Source: Actinopolymorpha alba DSM 45243
Lineage (GTDB): Bacteria; Actinomycetota; Actinomycetes; Propionibacteriales; Actinopolymorphaceae
Assembly: GCF_000373925.1 (NCBI RefSeq)
Contig: NZ_KB892707.1
Coordinates: 372,001-436,000, forward strand
DNA length: 64,000 bases
Reading direction: 5' to 3'
Shown: one piece after another, positions 35,114 to 43,329 of the stretch
Position numbering within the stretch: position 1 is the stretch's first letter
Layout of the letters: every line of letters begins with the position of its first letter
The notes under the pieces: model-generated
Databases searched by the model: none
Told to the model about the DNA's origin: nothing
What the model saw: the letters and a program-made list of their open reading frames with translations, nothing else
Translations under genes and position numbers: made by a program

Positions 35114-35713
35114 TCACATCTGGGAGAGGTTTGTCTTCCAGGCGTTGCCGGGTTCGGTGAGGAGTCGTGGTACGACGGTGAAGGGGTAGGGGCGGTCGAC
35201 CTTGAAGACCTCATCGCCGGCGGCGAAGGCGGTTTGCTCATAATGCCCGTCGATCAGCTCGAAGGCGGTCAGGCTGGGGCGGTCGTCGTCGGGGATGCCG
35301 ATCCAGTACGACGGGATCCCGAACTCCGCGTACTCCCGCTTCTTCGTCGTCCGGTCCTTCTTGCGGGTGCTGGTGGAGGCAACCTCGACGACAAGCAACG
35401 GTGGTTGGCCGATGTGTTCGCGCCGCTCGAACCATTCAGAGCGCACGACGCCGACGTCGGGTATGCGGTGGTGGTCCTCGGCCATGGTGAGCCCGAGCGG
35501 TGCCGCGACGGCGAGGTCGTCCGGGTTGTAGAACTCGAGTAGCCAGCCAAGCCGGAACGCGAAGAGGTCGTGCTCAGGGAATGCGGCCGGGGACACCTCA
35601 AGCACCCCGTCGACGAGTTCGTATCGGTAGCCGTCGTCGGGCAGGCGTTCGAGGTCGTCGACGGTCAGCGGCCGGTCGCGGGGCCAGACGTCGTACAAGC
35701 TCATGACCGTCAT
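35114..35713 (-). CDS. Uma2-family (DUF820) restriction-endonuclease-like protein
   Basis: The 199-residue protein fits the Uma2 family, a PD-(D/E)XK nuclease fold of unknown biological role. Motifs: YELVDGVLEVSP, HDLFAFRLGWLLEF, RIPDVGVVRSEW with the catalytic-type Asp, and PLLVVEVASTST followed by KKREYAEFGIPSYWIGIPDDD. ATG 35713 is chosen because AAGGAGG precedes it at four bases. It is convergent with priA (24-base gap) and marks the start of the accessory region between priA and hisF. Confidence 0.85.
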   Translation of the reverse strand: MTVMSLYDVWPRDRPLTVDDLERLPDDGYRYELVDGVLEVSPAAFPEHDLFAFRLGWLLEFYNPDDLAVAAPLGLTMAEDHHRIPDVGVVRSEWFERREHIGQPPLLVVEVASTSTRKKDRTTKKREYAEFGIPSYWIGIPDDDRPSLTAFELIDGHYEQTAFAAGDEVFKVDRPYPFTVVPRLLTEPGNAWKTNLSQM

Positions 35714-35796
35714 CGTGCCTCCTTGGGGCGTCGATTGGAACGGTAAGCGTCGAGTTGAGGTCGGTGTCGATCACCTCGCCGACCGTAGGGCCGATC

Positions 35797-35861
35797 GGGC
35801 AACCTGCCGCGGTGATCATCCACAGGTGGATAACGTCCAGGGCAAACCGGACAGGTTGCCC
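35797..35861 (-). terminator. Inverted repeat downstream of the alcohol dehydrogenase gene
   Basis: GGGCAACCTG (35797-35806) and its exact complement (35852-35861) flank a 45-base loop that itself holds TCCAC-AG-GTGGA. It starts 18 bases past the stop of the dehydrogenase gene and lies upstream of the Uma2 gene, so it may be a terminator or an operator. Confidence 0.45.
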
Positions 35862-35878
35862 TTCGATCCGGTCCGGCG

Positions 35879-36940
35879 CTACGGGCGGAGAAGCACCTTG
35901 ATCGCGCGGCGCTCGTCCATGGCGACGTAAGCGGCGGCGATGTCGGAAAGGCGCATCTCCGCATCGAACACACGCCCCGGCTGGATGGTGCTGTCCAGGA
36001 CGTCGGGCAGGAGTTCGTCGAGGTAGCTGCGGACGGGCGCGACGCCGCCGCGCACCCCGACGTTGGAGCTGAACATCGTGCCGATCTCCAGGGGGCCGCC
36101 GTAGGGCACGCCGACGAAGCCGACCTGGCCGCCGGGCCGCGCCGAGCGCAGCGCCTGGTCCATCGACTCCTTCGTTCCGACGCATTCGAGAACGACGTCC
36201 GGGCCGATTCCGTCGAACATCTCCTTGAGCGTGGCGATGCCCGCGTCGCCGCGCTCGGGGACGATGTCGGTCGCGCCGAACTGGCATGCGAGTTCCTGCC
36301 GGTTGGTGTGGCGCGACATGGCGACGATGCGCGCTGCCCCGAGACGTTTGGCCGCGATGACGGCGCAGAGTCCGACCGCGCCGTCACCGACCACGGCGAC
36401 CGTTGAGTCCTTGCTCACACCGCCGGAAACGGCGGCGTGGTGGCCGGTGGGCATGACGTCGGACAACGTCAGCAGGCCCGGGATGAGTGCGGGGTCGGGC
36501 TGTCCGGGGACGACGACGAGCGTGCCGTCGGCGAGCGGGACGCGTACGCGCTCGCCCTGGCCGGCGTCCGCGGAGCCTCCGGTTTGGGGGTCGCTGCCCC
36601 AGAACCCGCCGTGGAGGCAGTGGACGCTCCAGCCGTTACGGCAGTTGATGCAGGTGTCGTCGCAGATGTGGAACGGCGCGATCACGAAGTCGCCGACCCG
36701 AACGTTCTCGACGTTCGCGCCGACCTCCTCGACGACGCCGACGAACTCATGTCCGATGCGCCGGGGCGCCTCCACCTTGTCGATGCCGCGGTAGGGCCAC
36801 AGGTCCGACCCACAGACGCAGGAGGCGACGACGCGGACGATCGCATCCAGCCCGATGGCCGGTCCGTCGGTCGCCAGGACGGGATCCGGGACGTTCTCGA
36901 GGCGAACGTCCCGGTCACCATGAATGACTGCGGCCTGCAT
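35879..36940 (-). CDS. Zinc-dependent alcohol dehydrogenase (MDR family)
   Basis: This 353-residue medium-chain dehydrogenase has the catalytic zinc ligands in CVCGSDLWPYRG and RIGHEFVGVVEEVG, the four structural-zinc cysteines in CDDTCINCRNGWSVHC and the NAD(P)-binding VAVVGDGAVGLCAVIAAKRLG. The substrate is not evident. ATG 36940 is used because AGGGAG precedes it by four bases; the open frame extends 41 codons upstream without homology. It lies 186 bases downstream of an MmyB-type regulator on the same strand, which probably controls it. Confidence 0.88.
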   Translation of the reverse strand: MQAAVIHGDRDVRLENVPDPVLATDGPAIGLDAIVRVVASCVCGSDLWPYRGIDKVEAPRRIGHEFVGVVEEVGANVENVRVGDFVIAPFHICDDTCINCRNGWSVHCLHGGFWGSDPQTGGSADAGQGERVRVPLADGTLVVVPGQPDPALIPGLLTLSDVMPTGHHAAVSGGVSKDSTVAVVGDGAVGLCAVIAAKRLGAARIVAMSRHTNRQELACQFGATDIVPERGDAGIATLKEMFDGIGPDVVLECVGTKESMDQALRSARPGGQVGFVGVPYGGPLEIGTMFSSNVGVRGGVAPVRSYLDELLPDVLDSTIQPGRVFDAEMRLSDIAAAYVAMDERRAIKVLLRP

Positions 36941-37126
36941 ATTTCTCCCTTTACTGTCATGCGTTTTCGTCCCCGCGCACTCCACGCTAGGGGCGGGTTC
37001 GCATGGTTGGGAGTCACGCTTAGTGACCCCCAAGCGCGTCACGCCGCGAGGGACAAGACTCATCGCCGGAGGCGAGCAGGGCCGAGCGCACGGCCGATCA
37101 CCGCGGCCCGTTCCCGAAGATCCCGC

Positions 37127-38020
37127 TTACGCGTTATGAGCTGTGCGCCACTGTGCGTGCTGGTCGTTCGCGTCGTCGCGCGCCCAGAGCGCCAGAAGTT
37201 TCAGTGAGTCGTAGGCGGGCGAGCCGGGCTCGGGGTTGTAGACCAGGATCGACAGGTCCGGGTCGGCAGCCAGACACAGGCTCTCGTACGGCAGGTCCAT
37301 GCGGCCTACGACCGGGTGGTCGACCGGTTTGATCCCACTCGAGTGGCGGTGCACATTCTGCGACGCCCACCGGGTGGCGAACTCGTCATTGTCGAGCAGA
37401 TCCTCGATGAGGTCGGCGAGGTCGTGATCGTGCGGCTGCACGCCGAGCTCTGTGCGCAGGATCGCGGCGATGTTGTCGGCGACGGAACTCCAGTCGACCC
37501 ACAGCGCACGGGCCGCGGCCTCGTTCCGGAAATGGAACCAGGCGGCGTTCACCGGGTCGCGGGTGTCGTCGTACATCGGTGCGTACAGGGCCCGGCCGAC
37601 CAGGTTGGCGGCGACGATGTCCAGGCGTTTGTTCAGTGCGAACGCCGGCACGTCACCGAGCGCGTCCAGCAGGTACTGCACCTGCGGCCGCGCGTCCCGC
37701 ACGATCCGCACAGGTGTGCCGCCCTCGCTCGAGGCCAGGAACAGCCGGCCCAGGTGCTCACGCTCGACGTCGTCGAGGCGCAGCACCCGCGCGACGGCAT
37801 TGATGACCGACGGCGACGCACCTGCCGCGTCGCCACGCTCCAGGCGCGTGTAGTACTCGACGCTGATGCCCGCCAGCAGGGCGACCTCCTCGCGGCGCAG
37901 GCCCTTCACTCGGCGCCGCGGATCGTGCCCAGGGATGCCGACGTCACCGGGAGTCACGCGGGAGCGACGCGTCACCAGGAAATCGCGGATCCGGGCGCGG
38001 ATCTCCCTGTCGTCGGCCAT
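37127..38020 (-). CDS. XRE/HTH regulator with MmyB-like ligand-binding domain
   Basis: The 297-residue protein has an N-terminal helix-turn-helix (RVKGLRREEVALLAGISVEY, then YTRLERGDA) and an MmyB-type C-terminal domain (PAFALNKRLDIVAANLVGRAL, then VDHPVVGRMDLPYE). This architecture is common in actinobacteria, where it often sits beside an oxidoreductase it regulates; MmyB-like domains have been linked to fatty-acid-like ligands. Here its neighbours are the Zn-dehydrogenase gene downstream and the divergent lipid-like operon upstream, so either or both could be targets. The GGAGGT before ATG 38020 is unusually close. Confidence 0.88.
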   Translation of the reverse strand: MADDREIRARIRDFLVTRRSRVTPGDVGIPGHDPRRRVKGLRREEVALLAGISVEYYTRLERGDAAGASPSVINAVARVLRLDDVEREHLGRLFLASSEGGTPVRIVRDARPQVQYLLDALGDVPAFALNKRLDIVAANLVGRALYAPMYDDTRDPVNAAWFHFRNEAAARALWVDWSSVADNIAAILRTELGVQPHDHDLADLIEDLLDNDEFATRWASQNVHRHSSGIKPVDHPVVGRMDLPYESLCLAADPDLSILVYNPEPGSPAYDSLKLLALWARDDANDQHAQWRTAHNA

Positions 38021-38191
38021 ACCTCCAGGCTACGAGCGTGGTCGGCCCGAGAAGGAGTCCCTCTCAGTGCCCCTCAGCACAGCGAGATCCAGCGAGATCC
38101 ATGCCCCCTGGTCCCGGCTGCACGGAGTGCCGGTACCCGGTAGCAGCTCGCGGTTGACATGGCGCGGACAAGGTGTCGCGGACGGGTTCGG

Positions 38192-38219
38192 TTGGTAACG
38201 GACGGCATCCGGATAAGGT
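38192..38219 (+). promoter_or_regulatory. Putative promoter of the FAR-HAD operon
   Basis: TTGGTA (38192-38197) and TAAGGT (38214-38219) are separated by 16 bases, about 60 bases upstream of the first gene (GTG 38279). The 258-base divergent gap with the MmyB-type regulator gene is a natural place for an operator. Confidence 0.45.
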
Positions 38220-38278
38220 GTGGCGAATCAGGGTCTGGGGGAGTCCTGCAGTCCGTTGTGCCGACAGAGGGGGAGCGT

Positions 38279-40564
38279 GTGAAGCTCAGGGAACGACTCG
38301 AGGGGAAGCGGATGCTTCTCACCGGGGTCACCGGCTTCGTCGGCGAGGCGTTGCTGCATCGCATCCTCGGCGACCTTCCCAACACCCACGTGGTCGCGCT
38401 CGTACGCCGGAAGGGTTCCCTGACCGGCCGGGCCCGCATGGAGCAGTTGCTCAACAAGTCGATCTTCGAGCAGGCTCGCGAGGAGTACGCCGGTGACACC
38501 GCGGCCCTTCTTGACGCGCGGATCACCGTGCTCGAGGGGGACCTGTCCGAGATCACCGAGCTGCCAGCTGGCCTCGACATCGTGATCCACTGCGCCGGCG
38601 ACGTGTCGTTCGACCCGCCGATCCACCAGGCGTTCGAGACCAACGTGCGGGGCACCGAGCGGTTGCTCAAGCAGATCCTCGCGAGCAGCCCGCTGGCTCA
38701 CTACGTCCACGTGTCCACGGCCTACACCGCGGGCCGGCGGCGTGGCGCCATTCCGGAAGGGCCGGTCGAGCATGAGGTCGACTGGCGTACCGAGGCGCGC
38801 TGGGGGCTCGCGATGCGCGACCGGATCGAGGAGACGTCACGGTCTCCTGGCGTCCTGTCGCGGCTCCGCAAGGAAGCCGAGCGCGAGCACCGCCGGGCCG
38901 GACCGATCACCTCGGCCCAGGACGCCGAACGCCGCCGCCGGGAATGGGTGGACAAGAAGCTGGTCCAGGCCGGTGGTGAACGCGCCCGATCCCTCGGGTG
39001 GACCGACGTCTACACGTTCACCAAGGCGATGGGCGAGCGCGTCGTCGAGGAGATCGGCGCACCTCTCCCAGTCACGATCGTGCGGCCGAGCATCATCGAG
39101 AGTGCCCTCGAGTCGCCGCACCCGGGCTGGATCGAGGGCTTCAAGATGGCCGAGCCGCTCATCCTCGCCTACGGTCGCGGGGAGCTGCCGGAGTTCCCGG
39201 CGAGCCCTGACGGCGTGGTCGACATCGTTCCGGTCGATCACGTGGTCGGTGCGATACTGGCGGCGGCCGCCGCGCCACCAGAGCCCGGGACGCCGTCGTA
39301 CTTCCACGTCTCCTCCGGTGCCCGCAACCCGCTGACGTTCAGCCGCCTCTACGAGCTGGTCCGGGCGTATTTCGACGCCAACCCGTTCGACATGAGCGAG
39401 CGCGGCGCGGTACGCCTGCCGGTCTGGCGGTTCCCCGGTGGTGAGGCCGTCGACCGCCTGCTGGTGATGAGCGAACGCGCCCACAAGGTGGCCGACTGGG
39501 CGGTCCGCCACGCGCCCCGCGGCGAACGCATCCGCAAGCTGGCCCGCGAGCTCGACCAGCAGCAGCGGCGTCTCGACTTCCTCCGCCGCTACCTCGACCT
39601 CTACCGCCCCTACGCCGAGGCGGAGCTGCAGTTCACCGACGACAAGACGATGGCGTTGTTCCGCAGCCTCGACCCCGAGGACCAGGTGGCGTTCGCGTTC
39701 GACACCTCGGTGTTCGACTGGAAGCACTACCTGGTCGACGTGCACTGCCCGAGCGTCACGGCGTCGATGCGACAGTACGACGTCATCCGCCGGCGGCGCG
39801 GGCGGAACGCCCCCACGGTCACGAAGGATCTGCCGGAGGCCACCGACGTGGTGGCGGCGTTCGACATGGATGGCACCCTCCTGTCGAGCAACGTCGTCGA
39901 GACCTACCTCTGGCTGCGCCTGCCGGAGCTCGACCGGGACGGCAAGCTGCGCGAGGTCGGCGCCCTGCTGCGCAAGGTGCCCGGCCTGCTGGCCGCCGAA
40001 CGCAAGGACCGGGGAGGCTTCCTCCGCGCGGTCTACCGCCGCTATCGCGGGGCGGACCTCGCCGAACTCGAACGTATCGTCGACGAGCTGCTGGCCCAGC
40101 ACGTGCTCGAACGCGTCTCGGCCTCGGCGCTGCGGCGGGTGCGGGCGCACCGTGCCGCCGGCCACCGCACGGTGCTCATCACCGGCGCGATCCGCCCCCT
40201 GACCAGGCCGCTGGCCTCGCTCTTCGACGAGATCGTCGCCGCCGACCTCGCCACCGACGAGCTGGGCCGGTGCACCGGCTACCTCTCCTCACCGCCGCTG
40301 GTCGGTGAGTCCCGTGCGGCCTGGCTCCGGTGGTACGCCCGGCAGCACGGCTTCGACCTCAGCCGGTCGTACGCCTACGCCGACAGCCACTCTGACCTGC
40401 CCATGCTGCAGGTGGTCGGGCGTCCGGTGGCGGTGAGCCCTGACGTCCACCTGTGGCGGGAAGCCCGCAAGGGCCGCTGGCCGGTGGAGGAGTGGAAGTC
40501 CTCGGGCGCCGCTTCCAGGCTCGCCATGCCCACCCGCGAGTTGAGTGGGGAGCGCACGTCATGA
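38279..40564 (+). CDS. Fatty acyl-CoA reductase-like SDR fused to a HAD-IB phosphatase
   Basis: This 761-residue fusion has an N-terminal extended SDR/fatty acyl-CoA reductase part (about residues 10-400) with the nucleotide motif LLTGVTGFVGEALLHRI, HCAGDVSFD, and the catalytic pattern YTFTKAMGE (YxxxK, near residue 244). The C-terminal part (from about 525) is a HAD-IB phosphatase with DMDGTLLSSN, VLITGA and YADSHSDLPML, similar to SerB-type enzymes. The order suggests reduction of a thioester plus dephosphorylation in one lipid-like pathway. GTG 38279 follows AGAGGGGGAG; an open frame continues 40 codons upstream without homology. The stop overlaps the next gene (ATGA). Substrates are unknown. 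Confidence 0.85.
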   Translation: MKLRERLEGKRMLLTGVTGFVGEALLHRILGDLPNTHVVALVRRKGSLTGRARMEQLLNKSIFEQAREEYAGDTAALLDARITVLEGDLSEITELPAGLDIVIHCAGDVSFDPPIHQAFETNVRGTERLLKQILASSPLAHYVHVSTAYTAGRRRGAIPEGPVEHEVDWRTEARWGLAMRDRIEETSRSPGVLSRLRKEAEREHRRAGPITSAQDAERRRREWVDKKLVQAGGERARSLGWTDVYTFTKAMGERVVEEIGAPLPVTIVRPSIIESALESPHPGWIEGFKMAEPLILAYGRGELPEFPASPDGVVDIVPVDHVVGAILAAAAAPPEPGTPSYFHVSSGARNPLTFSRLYELVRAYFDANPFDMSERGAVRLPVWRFPGGEAVDRLLVMSERAHKVADWAVRHAPRGERIRKLARELDQQQRRLDFLRRYLDLYRPYAEAELQFTDDKTMALFRSLDPEDQVAFAFDTSVFDWKHYLVDVHCPSVTASMRQYDVIRRRRGRNAPTVTKDLPEATDVVAAFDMDGTLLSSNVVETYLWLRLPELDRDGKLREVGALLRKVPGLLAAERKDRGGFLRAVYRRYRGADLAELERIVDELLAQHVLERVSASALRRVRAHRAAGHRTVLITGAIRPLTRPLASLFDEIVAADLATDELGRCTGYLSSPPLVGESRAAWLRWYARQHGFDLSRSYAYADSHSDLPMLQVVGRPVAVSPDVHLWREARKGRWPVEEWKSSGAASRLAMPTRELSGERTS

Positions 40565-41745
40565 TGCTTGCTCTGGAGATGTACCGCTCGCTGCCGCGTT
40601 ACATCGCGGCCCGGGCGGTTGGTGGCCGGATTCCCGGTGTCCTCACCGGCCCGGCCGCGCCCGTACGCCTGGTGAGTCGCGAGGAGCCCCGCCCGACCGG
40701 CGCGGGCTGGGCCCGGGTGAAGCCGATCCTGTCCGGTATCTGCGGCTCGGATCTCGGCGCGTTGTTCGGGCAGACCAGCCTCTACTTCTCGGCGCTCGTC
40801 TCGATGCCGTTCGTCCCGGGCCACGAGGTCGTGGGCGTGCTCGAGGACGACTGCGAAGACCTGCCCAAGGGCACCCGCGTCGTGCTCGACCCGGTGCTCG
40901 CCTGCGCGGCGCGCGGCGTCGAGCGCTGCGAGTCCTGCGCCGGCGGCCACACCAACCGCTGCGACCGGATCACCGTCGGGCACGTCTCGCCCGGACTCCA
41001 GACCGGCTACTGCGCCGACACCGGAGGTGGCTGGGGCGGCCAGCTCATTGCACACCGCAGCCAGCTGCATGCCGTACCCGAAGGACTCTCCGACGAGCGC
41101 GCGGTGCTGGTGGAGCCGCTGGCGTGCGCCGTCCACACCGCCCGCCGGGCACAGGTGCCCGATGGGGGATCGGTGCTGGTCTCGGGCGCGGGAGCAGTCG
41201 GTCTCTTCGCGACGCTGGCAATGCGGGAGCTGACCAACGCCGGCCGGATCAGCGTGGTCGCCAAGCATCCGCGGCAACGCGAGCTTGCGAAGGCGTTCGG
41301 CGCCTCCGATGTGCTGGCGCCTGACGAGGTACCCGCCCGGGTACGCCGGGCCACCCAGGCGTTCCGGCTCGCACCCGAACGCGGCGGGGAGTTCCTCCTC
41401 GGCGGCGTCGACGTCGCGATCGACGCGGTAGGAAGCAAGGATTCGCTCGGCAGCGTCCTCCGCGTGACCAAGGCGGGCGGTCGGGTGGTGCTGTCGGGCA
41501 TGCCGGCAACCGGTGCCGACCTCTCGCCGGTGTGGTTCCGCGAGCTCGACATCACCGGGACCTACGCCACCGCGGGGCGCGAGGCGTTCCAGACGGCGTT
41601 CGAGCTCGCGGCCAGTGCCCCTCTCGACGGCGTGGTCGGGGGTCGGTATCCGCTCTACCGTTGGCGGGAGGCGCTGGACCACGCGCATTCCGCGGGGAGG
41701 CTGGGCACAGTGAAGGTGGCGTTCGATCTAAGGAGCAGCAGGTGA
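40561..41745 (+). CDS. Zinc-dependent MDR dehydrogenase of the lipid-like cluster
   Basis: The 394-residue medium-chain dehydrogenase has GICGSDLGALFG and PGHEVVGVLEDD for the catalytic zinc, a cysteine-rich structural lobe ending CESCAGGHTNRC, and a Rossmann motif VLVSGAGAVGLFATLAM. It differs clearly from the other Zn-dehydrogenase in the window (35879). It is coupled to the genes on both sides by 4-base overlaps (ATGA before, GTGA after), so it should act in the same pathway. The substrate, perhaps a polyol phosphate or fatty alcohol, cannot be told from sequence. Confidence 0.85.
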   Translation: MMLALEMYRSLPRYIAARAVGGRIPGVLTGPAAPVRLVSREEPRPTGAGWARVKPILSGICGSDLGALFGQTSLYFSALVSMPFVPGHEVVGVLEDDCEDLPKGTRVVLDPVLACAARGVERCESCAGGHTNRCDRITVGHVSPGLQTGYCADTGGGWGGQLIAHRSQLHAVPEGLSDERAVLVEPLACAVHTARRAQVPDGGSVLVSGAGAVGLFATLAMRELTNAGRISVVAKHPRQRELAKAFGASDVLAPDEVPARVRRATQAFRLAPERGGEFLLGGVDVAIDAVGSKDSLGSVLRVTKAGGRVVLSGMPATGADLSPVWFRELDITGTYATAGREAFQTAFELAASAPLDGVVGGRYPLYRWREALDHAHSAGRLGTVKVAFDLRSSR

Positions 41746-43322
41746 GCCGACCAGGATTCGTACTCGAGGTCGACGACCGTACGCCGCCTCTCATCGTCCA
41801 CGAGGGCGAAGGGTTCCGGCTGGAGAAGTTCCCGACCGGGACTCGCGTGGTGTATTCGCCCGAGTCCCTGCCGGGGCTGCGGGACGTGGACGGCGCGATC
41901 CGGCAGGCGCTGGACAACCCCGAGAACTCCGAGCCGTTGCGGGCGTTGCTGCGGCCGGGCATGAAGCTCACGATCGCGTTCGACGACGTGTCGCTGCCCC
42001 TGCCGCCGATGCGTCGGCCCGACATCCGGCAGCGGATCATCGAGCAGGTCCTGACGATGGCCGCCGAGGCCGGCGTCGACGACGTGCAGATCATCGCGGC
42101 GCTCGCGCTCCACCGGCGGATGATGCCGAGCGAGTTGCAGCACGCGCTGGGGGAGCGGGTCTACCGCTCGTTCGCGCCAGACGGCCTTCTCTACAACCAC
42201 GACGCCGAGGACCCCGACAACCTGGCGTTCATCGGGACGACCGACCAGGGCGAAGAGGTCGAGATCAACAAGCGGGCGGCCGAGTCCGACCTGCTGGTCT
42301 ACGTCAACATCAACATCGTCCCGATGGACGGCGGCCACAAGTCGGTGCCGATCGGTCTCGCGTCGTACCGCTCCCTGCGCCACCACCACAACAGCCACAC
42401 GATGGTGCACTCGCGGTCGTTCATGGACCACACGAAGTCGGCCATGCACCATTCGGCCTGGCGGATGGGCCGGCTGCTGAAGGACCACGTCAAGATCTTC
42501 ACGGTCGAGACGACGCTCAACAACAACGTCTTCCCCGCGCCCTATGAGTTCCTCAACAAGCGCGAATGGGAGTGGAGCGTCCGCGACCAGGCCTCGATGC
42601 TGGCGGCTCGTCGCGGGCTCGCGATCGCTCCGTCGAAGCTGAAGCGCCGCATCTTCCAGAACGTCCAGGCGCCGTACGGCATCACCGGTGTCCACGCCGG
42701 CGAGACCGAGGCCGTGCACGAGAAGACCCTCGCCAACGTCTTCCGCCAGCAGGCGGTGGAGGTGCAGGGCCAGTCCGACGTGCTCATCATGGGCGTGCCC
42801 TACCTCGGCCCGTACAACGTCAACGCGGTGATGAACCCCATCCTCGCGACCTGCATGGGCCTGGGGTACTTCTTCAACTCCTACCGCGGCCAGCCGCTGG
42901 TCCGTAAGGGCGGCGCGGTCATCCTTTACCACCCGGTGCCGTACGAGTTCAGCCAGCTGCACCACCCGAGCTACGTCGACTTCTTCGAGGAGGTGCTCGC
43001 GGAGTCGACCGACCCCGCGACGATCGAGGAGAGGTTCGAGAAGCAGTACGCCACGGATCCGTGGTACATCCACCTCTACCGCACGTCGTACGCCTATCAC
43101 GGCGTCCACCCCTTCTATATGTGGTACTGGGCGGCGCACGCGATGGATCACGTGGGCGATGTGGTGTGGGTCGGCGCCGACCGCAGGGCCGTGCAGCGGA
43201 TGGGCTTCCGCGCCGCGTCGACGCTGGCCGACGCGCTGGAGATGGTGAGCGGGACGGTCGGACGGTCGCCGTCCATCACCTATACCCACAACCCGCCCCA
43301 CCTCGTTGCGGATGTGCGGTGA
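41742..43322 (+). CDS. LarA-like (DUF2088) protein
   Basis: The 526-residue product resembles the N-terminal domain of lactate racemase LarA: FDDVSLPLPPMRRPDI, then AALALHRRMMPSELQHALG, and DGGHKSVPIGLASYRSLRHH. The His in ALHRR (near 124), the Lys in GGHKSV (near 199) and the His cluster HHHNSH (near 213) sit where LarA has H108, K184 and H200, which hold the nickel-pincer nucleotide. A counterpart of LarA H174 is not obvious (VPMDGG). The protein is about 100 residues longer than LarA. GTG 41742 overlaps the previous stop, with AGGAG six bases before. Cofactor use and reaction are inference. Confidence 0.8.
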   Translation: MSRPGFVLEVDDRTPPLIVHEGEGFRLEKFPTGTRVVYSPESLPGLRDVDGAIRQALDNPENSEPLRALLRPGMKLTIAFDDVSLPLPPMRRPDIRQRIIEQVLTMAAEAGVDDVQIIAALALHRRMMPSELQHALGERVYRSFAPDGLLYNHDAEDPDNLAFIGTTDQGEEVEINKRAAESDLLVYVNINIVPMDGGHKSVPIGLASYRSLRHHHNSHTMVHSRSFMDHTKSAMHHSAWRMGRLLKDHVKIFTVETTLNNNVFPAPYEFLNKREWEWSVRDQASMLAARRGLAIAPSKLKRRIFQNVQAPYGITGVHAGETEAVHEKTLANVFRQQAVEVQGQSDVLIMGVPYLGPYNVNAVMNPILATCMGLGYFFNSYRGQPLVRKGGAVILYHPVPYEFSQLHHPSYVDFFEEVLAESTDPATIEERFEKQYATDPWYIHLYRTSYAYHGVHPFYMWYWAAHAMDHVGDVVWVGADRRAVQRMGFRAASTLADALEMVSGTVGRSPSITYTHNPPHLVADVR

Positions 43323-43329
43323 GCAACCG

